A stretch of DNA of 32,819 nt. Source: Phenylobacterium sp. Its GTDB lineage: Bacteria > Pseudomonadota > Alphaproteobacteria > Caulobacterales > Caulobacteraceae. Numbering within the stretch: the first letter of the stretch is position 1; the number at the start of each line of letters is the position of its first letter. Under the pieces are notes generated by a model, which saw only the letters and a list, made by a program, of their open reading frames with translations, ran no database searches and had not been told where the DNA came from. Positions 1 through 5,728 of the stretch are shown here, one piece after another. The stretch is taken from contig NZ_JAUYNW010000037.1 in assembly GCF_030698145.1 (NCBI RefSeq), positions 1-32,819 of the forward strand, in the 5' to 3' direction. The position numbers and the translations under genes were made by a program.

Positions 1-284
1 AACGCCGATTGCCCAGTCACCTTGGACGCTCCTTGTTTCATGATTCCGTCAACCCAACCCGACCGGCCCAACAATTCGCAACCCGTCGTCGCAACAAGAC
101 GTACGTGGTTTGTTCTGGGTTCACAAGATGTTCTTTTTGGCACGACAGAAGGGGTGCGTCCGGTTTTGACGCATGCAATGATGAAGGCGGCGGCCGCTAG
201 ATAGGTTTGGCTTCGAGCATCGCGAGGGGCACTACGCGCCTAGTTCGATTTACAGGCGGCAGACTGTTGCTAAGAAGAGACTGG
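1..284. other. Left flank without a recognisable gene
   Basis: No convincing coding sequence is visible here. Short open frames between 9 and 204 lack a ribosome binding site and resemble no family I know. The composition is clearly more A/T-rich than the genes beyond 4250, in line with an acquired segment. The only signal I can support is the GTTC-N7-GTTC box at 119-133. A gene upstream may begin outside the window. Confidence 0.5.
119..133. promoter_or_regulatory. Putative LexA (SOS) box
   Basis: GTTCACAAGATGTTC fits the direct-repeat GTTC-N7-GTTC operator known for alphaproteobacterial LexA. A third GTTC lies at 112-115. The box sits about 150 bases before the HNH gene at 285, or it could serve a leftward gene outside the window. 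The match is exact over eight fixed positions, so chance occurrence in 33 kb is quite possible. Confidence 0.35.
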
Positions 285-959
285 ATGGCCCGAAAGCCCA
301 TACCGCCAAGCGTGCAGACCAACGTTCTCGTTCAGTCGAGACGCCGGTGTTGCATTTGCTATGGCTTGAACCGAGATGCCACGCTCAAGGCTGGTCAGAT
401 CGCGCACGTTGATAACGACAGCTCAAACAGCGCTGAAGACAATCTCGCCTTCCTTTGCCTAGAACACCACGACGAGTACGACAGCCGTACAAGCCAGCGG
501 AAGGGCCTAACCATCGGCGAGGTGAAGCAGTTCCGATCCGAACTTCACGACGCCATCGGGAAAGCTTTTTCGCTTGAGGTCCACTTCGGGAACGTCACCG
601 TTCCGAAGGAGGACCCCTATGCCGGTCAGTTCATCCGCATTGGGACTGCCAGCGACAGCGCGGACATCAAAATCACGCCAATCGAAGACGGCCTTGAGGG
701 CTCGCCACGGTACGCGGTCACGGGCTTTGCGCTGTGGGGCAGAGGCCGCGAGTATGGGCCAAACATGGGCGAGATGAGCTTCATCGGTACGTTGGTCGAT
801 GGCGAGATTAGCTACTCTCATGACGCGCGACGCGACGATGAACCCCACACGGTCACGCTCACATTCGACGGGGACCGGTTGTTCGTCACCGAGGAAAATT
901 GGATCGGCACCTACGGAATGAACGTCCACTTCATGGGCGAGTATCAGAGGGCCGAATGA
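285..959 (+). CDS. HNH endonuclease-like protein
   Basis: This 224-aa protein carries an HNH-type zinc/nuclease core near its N-terminus. The visible elements are a C22-C23-I-C25 knuckle after a basic RRRCC stretch, the core H41 in AHVDND, an asparagine in EDNLAFLC (about residue 53), and a C58-L-E-H61-H62 end. The family cleaves or nicks DNA; the substrate here is unknown. The C-terminal 130 residues look beta-rich and match nothing I recognise. The ATG at 285 is preferred over the TTG at 207 because a purine-rich AGAAGAGA lies just upstream and relatives of this core begin with a similar MARKPIP sequence (from memory). The gene is A/T-richer than the chromosomal genes, has a LexA-like box about 150 bases upstream, and is followed after 12 bases by a REPIN, which suggests acquisition. 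Confidence 0.7.
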   Translation: MARKPIPPSVQTNVLVQSRRRCCICYGLNRDATLKAGQIAHVDNDSSNSAEDNLAFLCLEHHDEYDSRTSQRKGLTIGEVKQFRSELHDAIGKAFSLEVHFGNVTVPKEDPYAGQFIRIGTASDSADIKITPIEDGLEGSPRYAVTGFALWGRGREYGPNMGEMSFIGTLVDGEISYSHDARRDDEPHTVTLTFDGDRLFVTEENWIGTYGMNVHFMGEYQRAE

Positions 960-971
960 CGACCGCCACGG

Positions 972-1055
972 AACCTCGGGGCACTGTACTAATTGACGCC
1001 CCAGAAGCGCAGGTGGAAGCTGGCGGCAAAGAAATTAGTATAGTGTCCCCGAATT
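972..1055. repeat. REPIN-like doublet, type I, with RAYT 3' remnant
   Basis: The left half (972-994) is a degenerate copy of the repeat in the GGGGACACTATAC orientation (here GGGGCACTGTACTAATT). The right half (1033-1055) is a perfect inverted copy ending GTATAGTGTCCCCGAATT. The sequence between is not random. Positions 993-1043 align without gaps to the last 51 bases of the intact RAYT gene at 3140 (38 of 51 identical by eye) and read in frame as LTPQKRRWKLAAKKLV followed by TAG, against [16 protein letters not shown] in the RAYT. The doublet therefore looks like a transposase cassette with its middle deleted. It begins 12 bases after the HNH stop codon. Confidence 0.75.
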
Positions 1056-1143
1056 GGACCCCCGTGAAAGTGGCGACGTCTTCAGCGTGCGGAGAAGTAG
1101 CTGATCGCGTGCCTGGTCGTCAGAATCCTGCAAGGGTTCGTCC

Positions 1144-1704
1144 ATGGTTTGGATATCCAAGAGCGACGCAGAGACCGTCGCCATCCAAGAACTTACCGCG
1201 CTACCTCCGCGCGCGGCGGCCATCGTGGGCGTGGCGTTAGTTCACTCTCGAATAGCGACGATGGTTGCGGCGAAGTTTCCCAACGACGGCAATACCAAGA
1301 AGGGGCTGTTCCGAGAAAATGGGGCTCTCGCGGGCTACGACACCCAAACCAAGATGGCGTACGCCTTCGGCATCATTTCTGACCGAGCGCTTCGCGACTG
1401 CCAGCGGCTCGGGAGAGTGCGCAACTTGTTCGCGCACAACCTCGAAGTCGCCGATTTCAAACACCCTCTTGTAGGGCCGGAATGCCTGGAGCTTGAGCTT
1501 GTAGAGCGCCACCTTTTTCCTCAGGGCGAAGAGTCAGCGGACAGGAGCATTTCGCCCAGAAGCTACATTGAAAATTTGGCCGAAAACCTCGCCGACAACC
1601 GCAACCGCTTCCAGCTGACAGCGATGCTGGTCACTTCAAGTCTGACGCCGTTGATCCAAGCTGGCGGCGTCCAAAAACCTGCGGTCCGACGCGTACTGAT
1701 TTGA
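1144..1704 (+). CDS. MltR/DUF4145-like protein
   Basis: This 186-aa, probably all-helical cytoplasmic protein resembles the MltR (mannitol operon repressor) and DUF4145 group. The telltale stretch is residues 59-100: NGALAGYDTQTKMAYAFGII, then a helix with the RVRNLFAHNL signature. That signature parallels the 'GPLSTF..KIKLAYALGLI ... RKIRNEFAH' pattern of the family as I remember it. The molecular role of these proteins outside the mannitol operon is poorly defined, and no mannitol genes are nearby. The ATG at 1144 has AAGGG seven bases upstream. The gene sits between two repeat elements, one ending at 1055 and one starting 18 bases after its stop, and is A/T-richer than the bulk of the window, so it is likely transferred cargo. 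Confidence 0.6.
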   Translation: MVWISKSDAETVAIQELTALPPRAAAIVGVALVHSRIATMVAAKFPNDGNTKKGLFRENGALAGYDTQTKMAYAFGIISDRALRDCQRLGRVRNLFAHNLEVADFKHPLVGPECLELELVERHLFPQGEESADRSISPRSYIENLAENLADNRNRFQLTAMLVTSSLTPLIQAGGVQKPAVRRVLI

Positions 1705-1722
1705 TGGCAGGGATAATTCGGG

Positions 1723-1747
1723 AATTTTGGGGACACTATACGTAATT
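1723..1747. repeat. RAYT terminal repeat, type II right end
   Basis: A copy of the repeat in the GGGGACACTATAC orientation with a TTTT variant at its outer edge. It is followed at 1748 by CGAGCGCGCTC, a small palindrome also found (as GAGCATGCTC) beside the repeat at 2229. It lies downstream, on the minus strand, of the broken RAYT at 1803-2222 and so marks that element's 3' end. Confidence 0.7.
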
Positions 1748-1802
1748 CGAGCGCGCTCGGCGCAGGTGCAGTGCTGAATCGCGGTTACGGTGACAGTGCA
1801 TT

Positions 1803-2222
1803 CTATTCAGCGCCCGCCGCCTTCGCCGCGGGTCCTCGCTTGCCTGGCCTGAACGACCGGCCGCTCTCGCGCTCCAGGCCCGCGATGAACGCCTCGCCCC
1901 CCAGGGGCCGACCGATGGTCTCGGCGCGGCGCAGCCGCTGGGACAGGGCCTCGCCCTCCTCCGCCGCGATCAGCTCGGCGAAGTTCGGATAGCGCGACAG
2001 CACCGGCTCGCGCGCGGTCAAGCCGTCGTCGGCGACCTGGCCCAGCTGGACCTGCACGCTGGGCCAGGGCCAGTCGACCGCCCGCTCGGTCAGCCGCGCC
2101 CGAACCGGGTTGAGCGCCACATAGCGCAGGGCGGCCCCCAGATGCGCCTCGTCCATCGACACGCAACCGAAGCGCCCCTGCCAGAAGTGTCCCGTGCGCT
2201 TGAGCCGCGCATGGATGTGTCC
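1803..2222 (-). pseudogene. RAYT transposase, 5'-truncated (type II)
   Basis: This is the C-terminal part of a REP-associated tyrosine transposase, read on the minus strand. It starts in frame at about 2222 with HARLKRTGHFWQGRFG, continues through [19 protein letters not shown] and VDWPWPS, and ends at 1803. The same landmarks occur in the intact RAYT at 3140 ([32 protein letters not shown]). Everything upstream is missing, including the HUH motif and the catalytic tyrosine helix, because the reading frame runs into the repeat at 2229. The protein cannot be catalytic. An internal ATG at 2162 opens a 119-aa frame that I regard as a remnant. Sequence divergence and the extra 55 bases between stop and terminal repeat separate it from the type I elements. 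Confidence 0.8.
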
Positions 2223-2228
2223 GGGGGG

Positions 2229-2334
2229 ATTTCGGGGACACTATACTTAATTCGAGCATGCTCAGCGTACGTGCAGCGCTGACTCAGGTTCAAGCCGAAG
2301 CGCAGATACGAATTAAGTATAGTGTCCCCGAATT
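2229..2334. repeat. REPIN-like doublet, type II
   Basis: Two inverted repeat copies (2229-2252 and 2311-2334, each with the CTATACTTAATT variant) enclose about 58 bases. Next to the left copy is the palindrome GAGCATGCTC, followed by a stretch closely matching the region beyond the repeat at 1723-1747. Read on the minus strand, the doublet has the left end of an element at 2334 and the right end of a type II RAYT element at 2229. It abuts the truncation point of the broken RAYT. Confidence 0.75.
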
Positions 2335-2341
2335 CACGCGA

Positions 2342-2400
2342 ATTCACGTCACCCACCGGGGCAACCGCCGCGCCAGGGCGCATTTTCGGCAGACGGCGAT
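2342..2400 (+). pseudogene. RAYT N-terminal scrap
   Basis: Reading on the plus strand from 2345 gives HVTHRGNRRA, nearly identical to HVTQRGNRRQ at residues 15-24 of the intact RAYT. After one frame change the following bases read FSADGDDG, resembling FFSDADYA in the intact protein. The fragment is too short and frameshifted to be functional. It begins directly after the REPIN, at a tandem 10-base repeat CGAATTCACG (2329-2348). Confidence 0.55.
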
Positions 2401-2425
2401 GACGGGTAGCCAGCGTGGTGCCAAG

Positions 2426-3037
2426 TCAAGTTAGGTCCGAATTGCTAGGCTTGAAGGTAGTCGCCTTTGCTATGACCTCGTCTAAGAAATCGACGTAGGC
2501 CTCGGCCAAGCCCGCGACACTCCGGTCGGAGATTGGATTGCCCAAGTGCGTTTCTGGCACTGGATACTCGCCGCTCCGAGTTCGAACTGGCTTCAATTCA
2601 ATTCGCGTGCGCGAGTAACCAGTCACTACCCCCGCCGTTGGGGTGACGCTGATCTGGCCGTCCCCATCCACGTGGAATTGCATGGCGAAGTCGCCAATTG
2701 AGTGGGCGGTGATCTCAATATGTCCGGGCTCCGCGTCGACAACCCTGCGCAATCCATGACTTTGGGCGTCACGCGCTTGGCCAAGATACCGAAGCAGATC
2801 GTCGTTCTTGACGACATGTTTGACGCCTCCGAACCAACCGTTCCCAGCGCTGCCCCTTGCGCCCATCTCGAGCAGGACCAACGCTCGACGACCGTGTTCG
2901 AGGATGTCCGCCCAAGCATTTCGCTGCGCATTCAGATCATTCTTCCACGCCTTCTCGCTCAAGCTTCGCAAGAGCTTGGAAGCGTGCCGGGCGCGTTCCA
3001 ACTGCTCATGCGCCTGCTCAATGGCTCTTGGATCCAT
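2426..3037 (-). CDS. Hypothetical protein, unrecognised
   Basis: This 203-aa frame has codon use consistent with a real gene but no family I can name. The N-terminal 60 residues look like a charged helical pair. A region around 75-105 contains GWFGGVKHVV and LLRYLGQARDAQSHGLR, and the middle (about 110-145) looks like short beta strands. No signal peptide or membrane segment is seen. The ATG at 3037 has no clear Shine-Dalgarno sequence. The frame stays open upstream as far as a TAG inside the repeat at 3082-3105, so the 5' end may have been clipped by the transposon. Composition is A/T-rich like the other cargo genes. It lies between RAYT scraps and the intact RAYT, transcribed away from the latter. 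Confidence 0.55.
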   Translation of the reverse strand: MDPRAIEQAHEQLERARHASKLLRSLSEKAWKNDLNAQRNAWADILEHGRRALVLLEMGARGSAGNGWFGGVKHVVKNDDLLRYLGQARDAQSHGLRRVVDAEPGHIEITAHSIGDFAMQFHVDGDGQISVTPTAGVVTGYSRTRIELKPVRTRSGEYPVPETHLGNPISDRSVAGLAEAYVDFLDEVIAKATTFKPSNSDLT

Positions 3038-3081
3038 AGGGTACTTATGGCGCGCGAGGGGGATTCTGTGGAGGCCTCGGG

Positions 3082-3105
3082 AATTTCGGGGACACTATAC
3101 TAATT
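3082..3105. repeat. RAYT terminal repeat, left end
   Basis: Copy in the TTCGGGGACACTATAC orientation, followed by TAATTTGACTCCCC. It is inverted relative to the copy at 3801-3823. It lies 34 bases before the RAYT start codon and 45 bases before the start of the divergent gene at 3037, so it may influence transcription of both. Confidence 0.8.
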
Positions 3106-3139
3106 TGACTCCCCACCTCCCGCGCGCCAAGTTCGCCCC

Positions 3140-3811
3140 ATGGCAAGGCTGGCTCGAGTCGTAGCGCCCGGCGTGGCGCATCACGTCACCCAGCGGGGCA
3201 ACCGCCGCCAGACGACCTTCTTCTCCGATGCGGACTACGCGGTCTATCGCGACCTGCTGGCGGAGGGCTGCCGCGCGGCGGGGGTGGAAGTCTGGGGCTA
3301 TTGCCTGATGCCCAACCACGTCCATCTGATCCTGGTCCCCTCCAGCGAGGACGGCCTGCGCGCGGCGCTGGCGGAGACGCACCGGCGCTACTCCCGCCGG
3401 ATCAATGAGCGCGAGGGCTGGACGGGCTATCTGTGGCAGGGGCGGTTCGCCTCGGTCCCCATGGACGGGGCGCACCTGCTGGCCTGCGCGCGGTATGTGG
3501 AGCTCAATCCCGTGCGCGCCGGGCTGGCGGCGGCGGCGGCCGACTGGCCCTGGTCCAGCGCCAGGGCGCACCTGGCCGGCCGCGACGACGGGCTGGTGGC
3601 GACCGCGCCGCTGCTGGGCATGGCGCCGGACTGGCCAGAATTCCTCGGGGCCGGGCTGGACGAGGTCGAGCATCGAGCGATCCGGGGCGGCGAGCGTACA
3701 GGACGGCCGCTTGGGTCGGCGGACTTCACGGCCGACCTGGAGCGCCAGTTGGGTCGACCCTTGGCGCCTCAGAAACGAGGACGGAAGCCGAGGGGCGAGA
3801 AATTAGTATAG
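3140..3811 (+). CDS. REP-associated tyrosine transposase (RAYT, Y1 family)
   Basis: This 223-aa single-domain Y1_Tnp protein should nick and rejoin single-stranded DNA at the flanking repeats through a covalent phosphotyrosine. Seen directly: the N-terminal HHVTQRGNRRQ block (14-24), the metal-binding HUH motif MPNHVHLIL with H60 and H62, the candidate nucleophile Y84 in HRRYSRRIN, and the family's [24 protein letters not shown] and [12 protein letters not shown] blocks. Length is normal for the family and no frameshift is seen. The ATG at 3140 is the natural start but has no obvious ribosome binding site. The last codons (AAA TTA GTA TAG) lie inside the right terminal repeat. Unlike the A/T-rich cargo genes beside it, it is very G/C-rich, so its base use fits the host. 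Confidence 0.9.
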   Translation: MARLARVVAPGVAHHVTQRGNRRQTTFFSDADYAVYRDLLAEGCRAAGVEVWGYCLMPNHVHLILVPSSEDGLRAALAETHRRYSRRINEREGWTGYLWQGRFASVPMDGAHLLACARYVELNPVRAGLAAAAADWPWSSARAHLAGRDDGLVATAPLLGMAPDWPEFLGAGLDEVEHRAIRGGERTGRPLGSADFTADLERQLGRPLAPQKRGRKPRGEKLV

Positions 3812-3823
3812 TGTCCCCGAATT
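3801..3823. repeat. RAYT terminal repeat, right end
   Basis: Copy in the GTATAGTGTCCCCGAATT orientation. It overlaps the last three codons and the TAG stop of the RAYT gene. The next nine bases separate it from the duplicated C-terminal fragment. Confidence 0.85.
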
Positions 3824-3832
3824 AGGAGCCCC

Positions 3833-4153
3833 CGGTATGTGGAGCTCAATCCCGTGCGGGCGAGGCTGGTGGACGCGGCGGCCGACTGGCCCTGGTCCAG
3901 CGCCCGGGCGCACCTGGCCGGGCGCGACGACGGGCTGGTGGCGACGGCGCCGCTGTTGGGCATGGCGCCGGACTGGACGGAGTTCCTGGACGCCGGCTTG
4001 AGCGAGGCCGAACACCGGGCGCTGCAGCGCGGCGAGCGCACCGGGAGGCCGCTGGGATCGGCTGACTTCACCGCCGACCTGGAGCGTCGGCTGGGCCGAG
4101 CCCTGGCGCCTCAGAAACGAGGGCGGAAGCCGAGCGCCGAGAAATTAGTATAG
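3833..4153 (+). pseudogene. RAYT C-terminal fragment (second copy)
   Basis: Homology to the intact RAYT resumes at CGGTATGTGGAGCTC (3833) and continues to the end: [47 protein letters not shown], and [15 protein letters not shown] with stop in the next repeat. It corresponds to about the last 107 codons of the neighbour and lacks both catalytic motifs. It differs from the neighbour at scattered positions, so it comes from a related but separate element rather than a fresh tandem duplication. A GTG at 3839 could start a 104-aa product, but I see no reason to think it is made. Confidence 0.85.
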
Positions 4154-4165
4154 TGTCCCCGAATT
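4143..4165. repeat. RAYT terminal repeat, right end of fragment
   Basis: Identical in its 23 bases to the copies at 1033-1055 and 3801-3823. It overlaps the stop codon of the fragment in the same way as in the intact element. The accessory patch ends here; the next gene starts 89 bases on. Confidence 0.85.
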
Positions 4166-4254
4166 AGAGCCATCGGGCATATGCGACAGCCCTGGCGCCA
4201 AAGGCGGTGACCGCGCCGATTGCGACGCCTAGGGTGGCGTCGGGGGCCGGGCAC

Positions 4255-5727
4255 ATGAAGATCAAGACCGCGTTCGGACGCTCGATCGGGGTGGCCCTGG
4301 CCTGGCTGGCGGCCGTGGGGCCGGCGTTCCCGCAATCCGCGCCGCGCGCGGTCGAACAGGCCGAGGCCCTGCGCCTGGCCGACGCCTGGCTGGAGAGCAT
4401 CGCGGCCTATCAGAACATCCCGGCGATCTCAGCGGGGGTGGTGGCCGACGAGCGGTTGGTCTGGGCGCGGGGCTACGGGACGCTGGACGCCGCCCACAAG
4501 GTGGCCGCCACGCCGCGGACCATCTATTCGATCTGCTCGATCTCCAAGCTGTTCACCTCGGTGGCGGTGATGCAGCTCTACGAGGCCGGCAAGGTGCGGC
4601 TCGACGAGCCGGTGACGACCTACCTGCCCTGGGCGAAGCTGACGTCCGCGGAGGCCGACAGCGGGCCGATCACCCTGCGCGCCGTGCTCAGCCATTCCGG
4701 CGGCCTGCCGCGCGACGCCGACCTCCCCTATTGGACCGCGCCGGACTTCACCTTTCCCACCCAGGCGCAGCTGCGAGGGGCGGTCGGCGCTCAGGCCTCG
4801 GCCGGTCCGGCGTCGCGCTACTACCGCTACAGCAACCTCGGCCTGACCCTGGTGGGCGAGACGGTCGAGGCGGTCTCCGGCCAGGCCTATGGCGACTACA
4901 TGCAGGGCCAGGTGCTTGGCCCCCTGGGGCTGGCGGACACGCGGACCTCCATGCCCACGGCGCTGCAGGGCGTGCGGCTGGCGGTGGGCTATGGGGCGCG
5001 CAAGCGGGACGGCTCACGCGACCGGCTGGCGGCCTTCGATGCGCGGGCGATCACGCCGGCGGCGGGCTACACCTCCACCGTCGAGGACCTGGCGCGGTTC
5101 GCGGCCTGGCAGCTTCGGCTGCTGCGCACGGGGTCGGCCGAGGTGCTCAAGGCGTCGACCCTGCGCGAGATGCAGCGGGTGCAGTTCGTCGATCCCGCCT
5201 CCAAGCGGACCCGGGGGCTGGGCTTCGCCATCTCGACCCGGGGCGGGCAGACCTTCGTCGGGCACGAAGGCAACTGTCCGGGGCACCAGTCGGTGCTGAG
5301 CCTGGAGCCCGCGAGCGGCCGCGCGGTGATCGTGATGAACAACGCCTCGGAGTCGCCGGAGCCCTGGGCGGAGGGGATCTTCGCGCTGCTGGACAAGCGC
5401 AAGGGCTTTGAATTCGAGGGCGCCCTGCCCGCCGTCGACCTGGAGGCCTATGCGGGGCGCTATTCCGAACAGCCCTATGCGGCGGAGTCGGTGATGGTCC
5501 CCTGGGCCGGGGGGCTGGCCTATGTGGTCCTGCCCTCGAGCGCCCCGGCCGCGGAGCTTCAGCTCCTCAAGCCCAAGGGCGGCGACGTCTTCCGGCGGGT
5601 GCGCGACGACGGCAGCGAGGCCGACGAATTCCGCTTCGTGCGCGACGCGTCCGGCAAGGTCGTGCGCTTCATCTACGAGGGCAATCCCGTCGCCAGGCTG
5701 CCGCCGGTGGCCGGCGGACGGCCGTAG
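4255..5727 (+). CDS. Secreted serine hydrolase, beta-lactamase/CubicO family
   Basis: This 490-aa protein has a serine beta-lactamase-like domain (COG1680). Members hydrolyse esters, peptides or beta-lactams; the substrate here cannot be read from sequence. The catalytic S95-I-S-K98 lies in YSICSISKLF and the Y192-S-N194 triad element in YRYSNLGLTLVG. A GHEGNCPGH stretch near residue 340 takes the position of the third active-site motif. The last 90 residues (EAYAGRYSEQPY onward) resemble the small beta-barrel appended to many of these proteins. The ATG at 4255 gives a signal peptide (MKIKTAFGRS, hydrophobic GVALAWLAAVG, cleavage near AFPQSA), so I prefer it to the GTG at 4207. Export to the periplasm is likely. 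The stop lies one base from the stop of the convergent SDR gene. Confidence 0.85.
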   Translation: MKIKTAFGRSIGVALAWLAAVGPAFPQSAPRAVEQAEALRLADAWLESIAAYQNIPAISAGVVADERLVWARGYGTLDAAHKVAATPRTIYSICSISKLFTSVAVMQLYEAGKVRLDEPVTTYLPWAKLTSAEADSGPITLRAVLSHSGGLPRDADLPYWTAPDFTFPTQAQLRGAVGAQASAGPASRYYRYSNLGLTLVGETVEAVSGQAYGDYMQGQVLGPLGLADTRTSMPTALQGVRLAVGYGARKRDGSRDRLAAFDARAITPAAGYTSTVEDLARFAAWQLRLLRTGSAEVLKASTLREMQRVQFVDPASKRTRGLGFAISTRGGQTFVGHEGNCPGHQSVLSLEPASGRAVIVMNNASESPEPWAEGIFALLDKRKGFEFEGALPAVDLEAYAGRYSEQPYAAESVMVPWAGGLAYVVLPSSAPAAELQLLKPKGGDVFRRVRDDGSEADEFRFVRDASGKVVRFIYEGNPVARLPPVAGGRP

Positions 5728-5728
5728 C

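Larger units (their letters stand above)
3082..3823 (+). mobile_element. RAYT cassette with inverted terminal repeats
   Basis: An apparently complete unit: inverted repeat copies at 3082-3105 and 3801-3823 enclose a single transposase gene. The right repeat overlaps the 3' end of the gene and supplies its stop codon. No target-site duplication is evident. RAYTs belong to the IS200/IS605-like Y1 HUH transposases, which process single strands at small hairpins rather than making flush duplications, so none is expected. The transposase motifs are intact, so this could be the source that acts on the degenerate copies in trans. Confidence 0.7.

Noticed and set aside
22..204. Short frame containing TWFVLGSQDVLFG, faintly like the start of L-arabinose isomerase
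   Set aside because: The resemblance is limited to a dozen residues, there is no continuation in any frame, and no ribosome binding site.
1..300. Possible tmRNA or tRNA end serving as an integration site at the left of the accessory patch
   Set aside because: No cloverleaf, CCA end or tag-peptide reading could be recognised.
972..4165. CRISPR array
   Set aside because: The repeats alternate in orientation, are irregularly spaced (58 to over 700 bases), and flank transposase genes; they are transposon ends.
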